Source: Proteus vulgaris (GTDB lineage: Bacteria; Pseudomonadota; Gammaproteobacteria; Enterobacterales; Enterobacteriaceae). From it: DNA of 64,000 nt. The notes beneath the pieces were generated by a model. It was not told the DNA's origin and made no database searches. It saw only the letters and a program-made list of their open reading frames with translations. Shown in pieces: positions 26,739 through 35,510 of this stretch (its first letter is position 1; each line of letters begins with the position of its first letter). The translations under genes were made by a program, and so were the position numbers. Location of the stretch: contig NZ_CP137920.1 of the NCBI RefSeq assembly GCF_033708015.1, positions 2,046,001-2,110,000 on the forward strand, in the 5' to 3' direction.

Positions 26739-28262
26739 TTAAAATAGATATTTAAAGCGAATACGGGCACCGTAACGATCTTTATCACTGTTATGTACAT
26801 TAATATCGTCTTTACCATCTATTCGTGAATAATAAGCACCTAAATAGGTTTTAAAATTATCCATATCTAAAATATTGGGTAGTTCATAAGACGCAAATAC
26901 AGTGTTGATGTTGTACTTACCAGGATTGAGCGTTAAGTAGGTGTCATTTTGATTGCTACTGTTTCCACTTTTTTGATAATAAGCTTTGATATCATTATGA
27001 GCATAAATGTAACCAAGTTGGAATTTGCGCCATAACACATTACTACCAATAGAAAAATCATTTTCATCTTTAGCGTCGAGATAAGCCGCACTTAAATTTG
27101 CAACAATACCGTTAATAGGATCATCCGTTAATGTATCCCATTTTACTGTTAAGCCATAACCCGTACGTCGTGATTGATCTTGAAATTTTCCATTTTCATC
27201 ATCATAACCATAGGCTTTACTTATCACGTTCGCATCTATTGCTCCTGCAATAGTTAAATTGTCTTTCTGCCATGCAATAACAGGACGCATATAAATAACA
27301 TTTTTGCGATTATCAAGTTTACGCCCGTGGTACTCTTGGTCTTTAAAAACGGACGTTCCATCTTCAATTAAAGTATTTAGTTCAAAATACCAATCGTTAT
27401 AGTATGTGTTAACCATCATACTACCACCATCACTACTACGACCTCGCCCTTCTTTCATCATATAAATATAGCCAAATCCATCACCATATAAATCATTTGC
27501 TGTATTACCTGAATACTCAACAAAAGTATCTTGATTTAGAGGGAACATGTCGTAAGCTTCATAACGACCAATTTTATATTGCCATTTATCACGCTGCCCA
27601 AAATAGAAAACAGCATCATCTAAATTCATTTTACCTGTCATGTCAGCCATGGGCTGAGCGCGAAACCCCGCATAATTGCCGTTTTTTAATTCTCGTTCAC
27701 CATCCACACCAATCAAAATACGCCCGTTAAGTGACCATCTTTCATTATCATTAAAGTCTTTTTGATGGCCAGGTATCATTCTCATCGATGTTAGTTGCCC
27801 TTTCTTACTTGCAGCATCGATATTATATTCAACGTCACCATACAGTTTGAGATCACCCCAATTTGTATTGGTAGAAAAAAAACCTTCACCTTCTTTATTT
27901 TTCGTATTCGTAAGTTGAGCCGATTGTTTTTGTTGGATCTCATTAAGTTGAGTTTGTGCAATATTGGCTTTTGCTTGAGCTTCATCAGATTGTTTTTCTA
28001 ATATAGCAACGCGCTGCTCCATGTTGATGCCTGTAACATGATCCGTTGTTTTCTTTTCTTGAGGTAGGCTGTTGGAATTAATTAATTGCTCAAGGCGAGC
28101 TGCCTTTTGTTCTGCGACAGCAGCTCTCGCTTCAGCGGCAGCCGCACGTTGTTCAAGAGCATTTAACCTTGCTTCAATTGCACTTATATCGGTTTGTGCG
28201 TTTGCATATAATGGCGTAGTGAGTATTAAACTTATCAAAACAGATAATGCTTTTACTTTCAT
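26739..28262 (-). CDS. Outer-membrane carbohydrate-type porin with N-terminal coiled coil
   Basis: A 507-residue outer-membrane porin. A signal peptide (cut after YANA, about residue 22) precedes a long Ala/Glu-rich helix with heptad character (about residues 26-62, EARLNALEQRAAAAEARAAVAEQKAARLEQ) and a second helical part to about 120, as in the trimeric coiled coil of the sucrose porin ScrY. The rest is amphipathic beta-strand sequence beginning LKLYGDVEYNID and ending with the aromatic terminus RIRFKYLF required for BAM insertion. It resembles the RafY/ScrY-like sugar porins, but the substrate cannot be deduced and no sugar transport genes are adjacent. A long noncoding region precedes it. 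Confidence 0.82.
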   Translation of the reverse strand: MKVKALSVLISLILTTPLYANAQTDISAIEARLNALEQRAAAAEARAAVAEQKAARLEQLINSNSLPQEKKTTDHVTGINMEQRVAILEKQSDEAQAKANIAQTQLNEIQQKQSAQLTNTKNKEGEGFFSTNTNWGDLKLYGDVEYNIDAASKKGQLTSMRMIPGHQKDFNDNERWSLNGRILIGVDGERELKNGNYAGFRAQPMADMTGKMNLDDAVFYFGQRDKWQYKIGRYEAYDMFPLNQDTFVEYSGNTANDLYGDGFGYIYMMKEGRGRSSDGGSMMVNTYYNDWYFELNTLIEDGTSVFKDQEYHGRKLDNRKNVIYMRPVIAWQKDNLTIAGAIDANVISKAYGYDDENGKFQDQSRRTGYGLTVKWDTLTDDPINGIVANLSAAYLDAKDENDFSIGSNVLWRKFQLGYIYAHNDIKAYYQKSGNSSNQNDTYLTLNPGKYNINTVFASYELPNILDMDNFKTYLGAYYSRIDGKDDINVHNSDKDRYGARIRFKYLF

Positions 28263-28828
28263 TCGAATATTCCTAAATTAGCAAATGTTGGTTTAACAGG
28301 TACGGCAAATACATAACAATCAATTTAGTTGTTCGATTGTTCTATCTGATGAGCGTATTGTTATTCTTATTCGATAATATCTTATAAATATCAAATAGTT
28401 ATTCGCATCACTATTTCTATTCTTAACAATAAATAAACCGATACTTTTATTACCTTGCTATGATTTATTGCTGGTTAACTTCCAGCATCATAAGTAAGGA
28501 TACGTTTGAACTAAGGCACTTATTCTCGTTTAAGTACTTACAGACGTTTATTATTTTGATACGGTAGTTAATGTATTGTTACTTTAAGCATATCTCTGGT
28601 TTAAGTTTTCAAATTTTATAATGGATTCACTAGCCTAAATAAAATAAACACTAATATGGAACATTTCCATAATCATTTGTTATTTTTTTGATGTGAGTAC
28701 AATAACCGAAGAAAAAGGACGAAAATGACCATCAAAAAATGAAATATGGCGGGGAATGGATTGGATTAGAAAGGAAAGGAGAAGGACTGACAGAGGTCAT
28801 GTCATTATATAACCTCCGTCCATCATTA
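28263..28828. other. Intergenic region upstream of the porin gene
   Basis: About 565 bases between the divergent-looking porin start and the small ORF downstream of the yqjI-type gene. It should hold the porin promoter and 5' leader. A weak inverted repeat GACAGAGGT...ACCTCCGTC (28789-28820) may end the yqjI-type transcript. I see no gene of useful length. Confidence 0.45.
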
Positions 28829-28984
28829 TCATATTCTGCCAGGTTTACGTAACGCTCTACGAAAGTAAGAAACAGGCATTTTAGGGCAAGTTTGTTCTTT
28901 TACTGCTGGATTATTTTCCAACTCTTCTTTGTCTATTTCATTATTTCTTCTTGAATTTTGTAGCTGAGTATCTGTTTTATTCAT
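28829..28984 (-). CDS. Small 51-residue ORF translationally coupled to the yqjI-type regulator
   Basis: The ATG lies inside the last codons of the regulator gene (8-base overlap), and the frame runs 51 codons to a TGA. The predicted protein starts MNKTDTQLQN and ends ALRKPGRI. It has a polar, Asn/Glu-rich first half and a basic C-terminal half containing a single Cys (EQTCPKMPV) and SYFRRALRKPG, with no membrane segment. Overlap and orientation suggest co-translation. I do not recognise it. It could be a real small protein or a chance frame, so confidence is modest. Confidence 0.5.
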   Translation of the reverse strand: MNKTDTQLQNSRRNNEIDKEELENNPAVKEQTCPKMPVSYFRRALRKPGRI

Positions 28985-29831
28985 CTTCTCTTTCCTCTGA
29001 GATCAGTGCCTCATTGATAGCTTCAATTTTCTCAACTGCTTCATTAAGAATAGAAGCAATACGTCCTGCTCTTTCCACAGAGAGCTCTTTTAAAACTAAT
29101 TTATGGCGTAACACGGCTTTTAATTTACCAACAGCAGATTCAATTTCCTCAGACACACCACCTGCGTTTTGAGATAAATCTCTTGCATAAGCCAGTTTTT
29201 TTTGAATATTGGCATCTATATCTTTATGTTCTGCTAAAAATGCAGTGCCTTCAGATGTAATGCTGTAGTTTTTACGACCTTTTTCAGCAATCGTAGCAAC
29301 TAATAGATCTTGCTCTTCAAGTAGTGTTAGCGTTGGATAGATAACACCAGGACTAGGTACATATAATCCTGAAGAAGCCTCATCTATTTCTTTAATAATT
29401 TCATAACCATGACTTGGTTTTTTCGAGATCATACTAAGTAATAAAACGCGTAAATCACCATGATCAAACATACGTTTTAACTGACGACTACCTTTACCTC
29501 TGCCGCCACATCCGCGACCACGTTGTTTTCTATGTCCATCAGAACCATGACAGCATTCACCACGCCCTTCATGTCCGTGACCATGTTCACCATGACAGCA
29601 TTCACCACGTCCTTCATGTCCGTGACCATGTTCACCATGACAGCATTCACCACGCCCTTCATGCCCGTGACCGTGTTCACCATGACAGCAATGCTCGCTA
29701 TGATTTTCTTGGTGGCTATTATGTTTACCTTTACCACTGCAACGCCTTTTTCCGTGACCTTGTCCATGACAACTATGTTCGCCATTTTCAGCACGCTGTT
29801 GATAAAGTGAGTTTAATGCTCGAATCATCAT
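28977..29831 (-). CDS. yqjI: PadR-family metal-responsive regulator, YqjI-like, with expanded His/Cys repeats
   Basis: A 284-residue transcription regulator. The C-terminal half is a PadR winged-helix domain (about residues 120-210: GDLRVLLLSMISKKPSHGYEIIKEI, SPGVIYPTLTLLEEQ) followed by a dimerisation helix. The N-terminal 110 residues are extraordinarily rich in His, Gly, Cys and Glu and include three near-identical 15-residue units (CCHGEHGHGHEGRGE), suited to binding nickel, zinc or iron. E. coli YqjI has the same architecture with a shorter His-rich arm and represses yqjH and itself in response to nickel. Here yqjH is not adjacent. Three copies of an AGATATATC-type operator lie just upstream, so autoregulation is likely. 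Ribosome site GAGGGA. Confidence 0.88.
   Translation of the reverse strand: MMIRALNSLYQQRAENGEHSCHGQGHGKRRCSGKGKHNSHQENHSEHCCHGEHGHGHEGRGECCHGEHGHGHEGRGECCHGEHGHGHEGRGECCHGSDGHRKQRGRGCGGRGKGSRQLKRMFDHGDLRVLLLSMISKKPSHGYEIIKEIDEASSGLYVPSPGVIYPTLTLLEEQDLLVATIAEKGRKNYSITSEGTAFLAEHKDIDANIQKKLAYARDLSQNAGGVSEEIESAVGKLKAVLRHKLVLKELSVERAGRIASILNEAVEKIEAINEALISEEREDE
29546..29690. repeat. Three 45-bp tandem repeats encoding the His/Cys metal-binding units
   Basis: Units at 29546-29590, 29591-29635 and 29636-29680 share an exact 45-base period and differ by only a few substitutions, followed by a 10-base partial fourth copy. They encode CCHGEHGHGHEGRGE in the regulator. Such in-frame repeats can expand or contract by slippage. 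Confidence 0.9.
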
Positions 29832-29849
29832 AAATATTCCCTCATTGTT

Positions 29850-29920
29850 TTAGATATATCGAATTTATGTCATGCAATATAATCCGATATATCTAAATGA
29901 TCAAGCTTTAGATATATCTA
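29850..29920 (-). promoter_or_regulatory. Three operator-like AGATATATC palindromes upstream of the yqjI-type gene
   Basis: TTAGATATATCGAA (29850), its inverse CGATATATCTAAA (29885-29897) and the symmetrical TAGATATATCTA (29910-29921) lie within about 90 bases of the start codon. They fit autorepression by the PadR-type regulator. Confidence 0.7.
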
Positions 29921-29998
29921 AATGAAAATCTAAATTGACCATCTGGTTAACAATATGATTTATCTATGATTAAATATTTTAGAACATATGCTAATTAT

Positions 29999-30013
29999 GA
30001 ATGATTATCATTC
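29999..30013 (-). promoter_or_regulatory. Fur-box-like palindrome upstream of the yqjI-type gene
   Basis: GAATGATTATCATTC is symmetrical and matches the core of the Fur consensus (GATAATGATAATCATTATC). In E. coli the yqjH-yqjI promoter region is also under Fur control, from memory. The site is about 170 bases upstream of the gene. Confidence 0.65.
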
Positions 30014-30144
30014 TCTAGTTTGATTTTATGTGCTATCAATAAAGATAAAAATAGATAAGTAATAGAGAGGAATAATAAATAGACATGAAACAACAAAACG
30101 TATTTAGAGTAAAATAAGTGACAGCGTCACATTAGTCTAATAAA

Positions 30145-30181
30145 AAAAACGAAATAATGGGTAATGACCCACTACTTCGCT
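30145..30181 (-). terminator. Terminator after the decarboxylase-like gene
   Basis: Hairpin with minus-strand arms GCGAAGTAGTGGGT and ACCCATTATTTCGT around CATT, followed on the minus strand by an eight-base T-run. Confidence 0.85.
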
Positions 30182-30233
30182 TTTTAACAACATTTATTTT
30201 AATTGTAGAGAATATAACAAAAAAGAGGTATCA

Positions 30234-32072
30234 CTACTTGTCTAATGCGGATAAAACCACTTTCTTAATATATTGGTATCCAGCCTCAATTTGAGGCTCA
30301 TCACAGATTTCAGTACTTTTTATCGTAAGCTGCAATAAATTCAAATGTTTGATAGTTTCCCACTCATTACTATCAAAACCGCACTCAGAACAAAACTGCG
30401 CAGGCGCATCATCACTATTACGAGCGCAAAGTGTTAACAAACTTAAATCTTGCTTATGATGGCTTTTAATAACCAAGTTTTCATAGATTGTTTTATTAAG
30501 ATTATTTTGTGCTGCTAAGTCCTTATTTCCTTTATTTACAATCGCAAAATTTAATTTATTAAAGTCAGATGAAGATAAAACACGAATATAATAGTGCTCA
30601 CCTTCTTTTTCGAAAGCAATCGCTTGATTAAAGAAATGCTCAAGTTTGATACGCGTTTCCCATTGAATTTGCGCATATTTTCCATATCCAGATGAAGTAA
30701 AAGGATAGAGTTGATGCACACTCCACATCGAGGCTACTGCTGGTGCGGATTGTATACCATCAATTTCAGGAACATCATCAGCTTGCTCTGGGCATAATCG
30801 AGGAGGATTTGTTAAAAAACGACTAATACGCGCATCTTTAATACATACTACACCCGTAGGATATGGTGAAAATCCCGCTTGAAATGGTTCAAAAGAGACT
30901 GAATCAGCGAGAGAAAGTTGTGTGATACTTTCATATATTTCAGATGTCAATTCGAGTAATGGGGCTTCTTTCTTTAATTTCTTACACAAGATCTGATATG
31001 GAATAAGATCATAATTATCATCAAGAAATAAACTTTTCATATAACCAAATTGCGATGCATCAATATGGATATAAAATGAATTGTTGTATTTTTCTTCGCA
31101 CTCTTTTCTTAGTTCAAAAAGAGGTTTTAACTTATCAACACAACCATAAGACGGTGCTCCTAATATTCCTATCACACCAAGAATAGGCTCACCTTGTTCA
31201 ATTAAACGAAAAACAATGTTGCGTGTTTTTTCAGTATCAGTTTTAAACGTTTCGTCAATAGGCAATGCAATAAGGTTGTCATATCCCAACCCAAGTATAT
31301 CCATTGCTTTTTTCCAAAATTCAAAACGGGAAACGGGAACCAGCAGTTTTCCTAAATGCATGGTTTTTGTCATCCCCGTTCCTCGGCATGTTAAATGACT
31401 AACATCATCAAAAATCCCGCGTTCATTGAGCTGTTCACTTATTGCTAAAATATCCGAAACAGACATATTGAATAGCTCAAAGGCTTTTTTATCGGCAACT
31501 AAATCGCGTGATTTTGGATGGCGAGCAATTGCCATTGGTAATGTTTTTAAATTTCTAATCGCCCATAATATTTCATAGCAAGCAAGCGTATGACTTGTTG
31601 TGATATGACCAAATGCATCTTCTGACGAGAAACCGATTAATTTACAGAGATCATCTGTAATTTTCTTTTCTTGTTCTTTTAGTAAGGGGGAATGATTATT
31701 AAAAACATTATCTGAATTGTATGCTAATGCAGAAAGATAACCGAATTTCGCCAGTTGCATCACTTGTGAATGATGATGGGAGAAATAAGGTTCAATATCA
31801 GATTGAGTATAATTATTTTGCTGTTTTAAAGTCTCTAAAATACTTTCATAAGCATTATCTACTGCTTTTTTTTCAATAGTGTTACTTTTTATTTTAGTAT
31901 CTAAACGCTCACTATTATTTCTTTTCACTTTATTTGCTTTAGAAAAAGAATACTCACTATTCATTAGTAATTTTGCCATCTCTCGATGATAACATATAAG
32001 AGTATCAATGGTTCGGGTATGGTATACACGCTCTGTAGCACTCAGACAGGTTTGTTTGTAATTTGCCATCAT
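30234..32072 (-). CDS. Tyrosine-decarboxylase-like fold protein lacking the PLP-binding lysine (predicted pseudoenzyme)
   Basis: A 612-residue homologue of bacterial PLP-dependent tyrosine decarboxylases (group II). Landmarks align with the Enterococcus enzyme as I remember it: AFGHITTSHTLACYEILWAIRNLKTLP, HLGKLLVPVSRFEFWKKAMDILGLG, VIGILGAPSYGCVDKLKP, HIDASQFGY (Asp338 kept) and LADSVSFEPFQAGFSPYPTGVV. The last should read ...DPHK.GY, but here Phe397 and Gln398 replace the His and the Schiff-base Lys. The phosphate-binding GS in the earlier motif is also changed (SHTLAC). The frame is open and long with a normal-looking start and its own terminator, so it is not simply decaying. It probably does not decarboxylate. 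A structural, regulatory or altered enzymatic role is possible. There is no antiporter beside it. Confidence 0.78.
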   Translation of the reverse strand: MMANYKQTCLSATERVYHTRTIDTLICYHREMAKLLMNSEYSFSKANKVKRNNSERLDTKIKSNTIEKKAVDNAYESILETLKQQNNYTQSDIEPYFSHHHSQVMQLAKFGYLSALAYNSDNVFNNHSPLLKEQEKKITDDLCKLIGFSSEDAFGHITTSHTLACYEILWAIRNLKTLPMAIARHPKSRDLVADKKAFELFNMSVSDILAISEQLNERGIFDDVSHLTCRGTGMTKTMHLGKLLVPVSRFEFWKKAMDILGLGYDNLIALPIDETFKTDTEKTRNIVFRLIEQGEPILGVIGILGAPSYGCVDKLKPLFELRKECEEKYNNSFYIHIDASQFGYMKSLFLDDNYDLIPYQILCKKLKKEAPLLELTSEIYESITQLSLADSVSFEPFQAGFSPYPTGVVCIKDARISRFLTNPPRLCPEQADDVPEIDGIQSAPAVASMWSVHQLYPFTSSGYGKYAQIQWETRIKLEHFFNQAIAFEKEGEHYYIRVLSSSDFNKLNFAIVNKGNKDLAAQNNLNKTIYENLVIKSHHKQDLSLLTLCARNSDDAPAQFCSECGFDSNEWETIKHLNLLQLTIKSTEICDEPQIEAGYQYIKKVVLSALDK

Positions 32073-32479
32073 CGCACCTATATATAAATTTTTATTATCT
32101 GTATTAATGAGAATTGTGTTTATTAATCGTCAATAATTAATCTTTATTCAAATGATATACCACATGATGAGTAAGAATCTTCTTTATTTTATTGATATCA
32201 GTTAATATTTTTCTAATTTGATTTAAGCAAATGACACTTTAATGATAAATGATTTAGCTTTATTTGTTAGTTTCTTTAAATTATTATCAATTTTGATTTA
32301 AGTTATATTTCTGTGAATGTGATATTATTTTTGTTAAGGTCAATATTTAAATCTATCTTAATTAGAATCAGCGAGTATTTCTATTGCTTAATATCTATTT
32401 AAAAGAACAAATATTAAATTACCTATCTAAAATAAGCGCTTTTTTATTTAAATGTTATTCATCTTTATTTCAATATATA

Positions 32480-32512
32480 AAAAAACACATGGAATGTTGA
32501 ACATGTGTTTTT
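32480..32512. terminator. Terminator after the quinone oxidoreductase gene
   Basis: Perfect stem AAAAACACATG/CATGTGTTTTT. It lies downstream of the minus-strand quinone oxidoreductase gene, within a gene-poor, AT-rich 500-base stretch upstream of the decarboxylase-like gene in which I see no other element. Confidence 0.82.
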
Positions 32513-32584
32513 CAGAATATTCGCTTTTAGAAAGTAAAATAAATTCTTACGCTTATATCAAATAAGTTTTAATTACTATTATTT

Positions 32585-33610
32585 TTACTCCCTTCCGTTA
32601 TAAGGAGGAGTTTCAAGTATCACTTTACCAATTAAATCACCAGACTCCATTAACTGGTGAGCCTTACCCACTTCTTCTAATGAAAAAATAGCATTAATGA
32701 TTGGTTTGATTTTTCCTTTAGCAATCAATGGCCATACTTGCTGTTTTAGTTCTTGCGCTATTTGTGCCTTTTCTTCTATTGAACGAGATCGCATCGTTGA
32801 ACCAGTATGAATTAAACGTTTAATCATCATTGGCATCATATTTAAATTTTTCGGCATTCCTTTCATCATACCGACTTGTATAACGCGCCCAAACTTGCTA
32901 GCAACTTGATAATTTTTTTCTACATAATCCCCACCAATAATATCAAGAATAACATCAATGCCTTTTTCTTTAGTTAAAGCAGGAATTTCTTTAGCAAAAT
33001 CGGCTTGTTTGTAATTGATGACATAATCGGCGCCAAGATCACGTGCTACAGCCGCTTTTTCTTCAGAGCCAACCGTTGTATAAACAGTTGCACCTATTGA
33101 GTGAGCAAGCATTATGGCAGTAGATCCAATTCCCGATGTTCCGCCATGAATAAGAACAGATTCGCCTTGTTTTAGTTTTCCTAACTGGAATAAATTAGCC
33201 CAGACAGTAAAGAAATTCTCAGGCAATGCCGCCGCTTCAATGTCCGTTAAATCCATTGACGGTAATGCGATGTCTTCATGCGCAATACAATATTGAGCGT
33301 AACCACCACCAGCAACTAAAGCACAGACTCTATCTCCTAGCTGCCATTTAGTGCAGCCTTCACCTAATACGACGATCTCTCCAGCGACTTCAAGCCCAGG
33401 GATAGGTGAAGCATCTGCGGGTGGCGGATAACTACCTTGGCGTTGAAATATATCGGGGCGATTAACACCAGAAGCTGCAACTTTGATCAAAAGATAATGA
33501 GGAGGAACGGAAGGTATCGGAGATAGTTGAGGTTGTAATTTATCTATACCGCCTGGCCCTGTAATGGCAACTTCTAACATATTCTCAGGTAAATTCGTTG
33601 TTTTCATCAT
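32585..33610 (-). CDS. NAD(P)H:quinone oxidoreductase, zinc-independent MDR family
   Basis: A 341-residue medium-chain dehydrogenase/reductase of the quinone oxidoreductase (PIG3-like) class. The N-terminal GroES-like domain (about 35-130, ANGVNRPDIFQRQGSYPPP, GLEVAGEIVVLGEGC) lacks the zinc-ligand Cys cluster. The Rossmann domain has VLIHGGTSGIGSTAIMLA, the NADPH-specific loop near Gly-Ser-Glu-Glu-Lys, and the C-terminal HTGSTMRSRS. Enzymes of this class reduce quinones or enones, giving protection against electrophiles. It is transcribed alone on the minus strand with the terminator described. The substrate is not predictable. Confidence 0.88.
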   Translation of the reverse strand: MMKTTNLPENMLEVAITGPGGIDKLQPQLSPIPSVPPHYLLIKVAASGVNRPDIFQRQGSYPPPADASPIPGLEVAGEIVVLGEGCTKWQLGDRVCALVAGGGYAQYCIAHEDIALPSMDLTDIEAAALPENFFTVWANLFQLGKLKQGESVLIHGGTSGIGSTAIMLAHSIGATVYTTVGSEEKAAVARDLGADYVINYKQADFAKEIPALTKEKGIDVILDIIGGDYVEKNYQVASKFGRVIQVGMMKGMPKNLNMMPMMIKRLIHTGSTMRSRSIEEKAQIAQELKQQVWPLIAKGKIKPIINAIFSLEEVGKAHQLMESGDLIGKVILETPPYNGRE

Positions 33611-33738
33611 ATGTTCCCTTTTATTTGGTTACTCTCGGAATTTAATGATAAATAAGCAAAATCAGCATATTATTTCGTATTTCAATAAGGATATTGGCTT
33701 ATTAAGGCAATAAATAACTTAAGTGTATTTGAGAGAAA

Positions 33739-34623
33739 TTATAACCAACCTTGTTTCTGATGTTGTATGCAAATTGGGCACAATTTTGCTTCTGGAGTCC
33801 ACGATAAGAAAGCTAAACGACATTTTTCACAGTGGGCATCATAATAATGATAGTGTATTGGTTCGTTATTTTTAGCGACACGTTCATTAACATGAATAGA
33901 TTTAGGAAAACAAACAACTTCACAACTCATACAGCCCGTACAACGTTTTTCATCAAGCGTAAATATATTATTTTTAAGTTCAATCGCAGCTTCATCACAC
34001 ACATTGGCGCAGGCAGAACAAAGAATACAACTCTCTTTATCTAATTGAATTTGGAACCAACTATCTTCAGGATAAAGTTGTTTTCTTGCATTTAATCCTG
34101 TTCTTACTTGATTTTTTTTGAGTGGTTTTTCATCCAGTTTTTGACGAAAAAGCATAAAGCGACGCCCACTATCAATATCCGTAGGCTCTGTGATAATTAA
34201 TTGCCAAATAGGTTCTTGCAATGTTTTTAATCGAAGGTTTAAGTTTGCTAAAACAGTAAGCCATTTATCCACAAAAGGCTGTGCTATCTTCATTCCTCTA
34301 ATTTGATATTGGCGGTGCCATACTAATAATTCTTCTATACTTGCTAATGGTTCATCATGATTAACAACAAGGTAATTATCTTGGTGTGTTCTTTCGTGAG
34401 GAGAAATATTTTCTATTGCATCAACGGGGCAGGTAAATAGACAATTACCACATTGAAAGCAGCGTTCATTGTCTATTTTTACATCTAAATGAGCAAAAGT
34501 GATAGCGCCCACAGGGCAAACTTTGGAGCAACTATCACATAGGCTTTGTTTGAGGCGTTTTCTAACACATTTATCATTAATAATTGGTTCAGGAGGAAGT
34601 TCCACCTTAATAAAACGCCTCAT
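33739..34623 (-). CDS. Multi-cluster 4Fe-4S ferredoxin-type protein, last gene of the DMSO-reductase-type operon
   Basis: A 294-residue iron-sulphur protein with four ferredoxin-type Cys groups: CDSCSKVCPVGAI and CFQCGNCLFTCPVDAI near the N-terminus, then CILCSACANVCDEAAI and CTGCMSCEVVCFPKSI, giving up to four clusters. A C-terminal CEKC...CPIC tetrad looks like a zinc ribbon. The middle (about 85-180) is helical and cluster-free. It follows the DmsC-type anchor by about 14 bases, so it is in the same operon. The standard dms operon lacks such a gene. It may feed electrons into the complex or help its assembly. It is soluble, with no signal peptide. Confidence 0.72.
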   Translation of the reverse strand: MRRFIKVELPPEPIINDKCVRKRLKQSLCDSCSKVCPVGAITFAHLDVKIDNERCFQCGNCLFTCPVDAIENISPHERTHQDNYLVVNHDEPLASIEELLVWHRQYQIRGMKIAQPFVDKWLTVLANLNLRLKTLQEPIWQLIITEPTDIDSGRRFMLFRQKLDEKPLKKNQVRTGLNARKQLYPEDSWFQIQLDKESCILCSACANVCDEAAIELKNNIFTLDEKRCTGCMSCEVVCFPKSIHVNERVAKNNEPIHYHYYDAHCEKCRLAFLSWTPEAKLCPICIQHQKQGWL

Positions 34624-34637
34624 ACATCACTACTCCA

Positions 34638-35510
34638 CTACTTGACAATAAAGAATGCAAAACGATTAAGAATCTCTGCAATCAGTATTATTGCGCTACT
34701 TGCTAATACCATACGCAATCCTGAAGTAAATACAGCGTTGCGATATTTCCATACGCTGTATCCCATCATTAAAATACCAAGAACTGACATAAGCCATGCG
34801 GATATTCTTAATCCGAATGTCTCATTATACGCAATGATAGGCGTATGGGGGAACGTTATTGCATCATTTGTTGAAATGACTGCTGACAACCATTCTAAAT
34901 AATATGGTTGTACAGCCATACGTAATGTTACAGCAAGGAAAACAACCGCTAATGCACTTATTACAATCCTTTTTGCTAATTCATCATTCACAAATGCTTT
35001 AACACGATATGCCGTTATTGATAGCGCTACAACGGCGCCAACTGCAAATAATGCACCTATAAACATAAAATAGGTATTTGCGTGCATCCATGTCAGCATC
35101 GAGGTGTTGTAATACAGTGACGCCATACAGAATATATCGATAATGCCAAGTAAACCAATAATTGCCAGTATGGTTTTATTCATATGCCCTTTTATCAAAA
35201 TAACTAAGGTATAAAGGCATAACGCACCAAGATAAACAGCAGCAAATATGATTTCACGACTGAGCCATGATGAAGAGATATGGCGTAATGCATGAAAAGC
35301 ATTCCATGGATATCCCATATGTAAGGTTGAAGCTAATAATCCTAAGCACCCCAAAATAGCACCTGTTAATAACACAGGACGCATAGCAACGGTTGCTCGT
35401 TGATTCCCAATTTCTTTTTCTAGCCAGCAAAAATAAAGTGCGGTGAAAATAGTCACACCCACAGAACCTTGGACGAATAAAGTAAAGGTAACTAATGGCC
35501 ATTCACTCAT
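34638..35510 (-). CDS. dmsC: DMSO-reductase-family membrane anchor subunit (DmsC/YnfH type)
   Basis: A 290-residue inner-membrane protein with about eight hydrophobic helices spread over its length, typical of the DmsC quinol-binding anchor. It would oxidise menaquinol and hand electrons to the DmsB-type subunit. It opens WPLVTFTLFVQGSVG and includes LHMGYPWNAFHALRHISSSWLSREI, the segment containing conserved His residues that marks the family. It overlaps the DmsB-type gene by four bases. The substrate specificity of the enzyme lies in the A subunit, so the subunit name here indicates family only. Confidence 0.85.
   Translation of the reverse strand: MSEWPLVTFTLFVQGSVGVTIFTALYFCWLEKEIGNQRATVAMRPVLLTGAILGCLGLLASTLHMGYPWNAFHALRHISSSWLSREIIFAAVYLGALCLYTLVILIKGHMNKTILAIIGLLGIIDIFCMASLYYNTSMLTWMHANTYFMFIGALFAVGAVVALSITAYRVKAFVNDELAKRIVISALAVVFLAVTLRMAVQPYYLEWLSAVISTNDAITFPHTPIIAYNETFGLRISAWLMSVLGILMMGYSVWKYRNAVFTSGLRMVLASSAIILIAEILNRFAFFIVK

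Noticed and set aside
28789..28820. Inverted repeat GACAGAGGT...ACCTCCGTC as terminator of the yqjI-type unit
   Set aside because: It has one mismatch, a long loop and no T-run, so it is only a weak candidate.
29546..29690. Possible CRISPR array
   Set aside because: The repeats are contiguous 45-bp units without spacers and encode protein repeats in frame. No cas genes are present.
29477..29794. 105-residue minus-strand ORF with Val/Met repeats
   Set aside because: It is another frame of the same 45-bp repeats within the yqjI-type gene.
29523..29810. 95-residue plus-strand ORF with repeated MTAFTT motifs
   Set aside because: It is the antisense reading of the His/Cys repeat array of the yqjI-type gene. 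The periodicity comes from the 45-bp repeats and not from a separate gene.
30085..30117. Ten-codon plus-strand ORF (MKQQNVFRVK) upstream of the yqjI-type gene
   Set aside because: Too short to support, with the nearest GAGG far from the start. It is mentioned only as the place where a divergent yqjH would sit.
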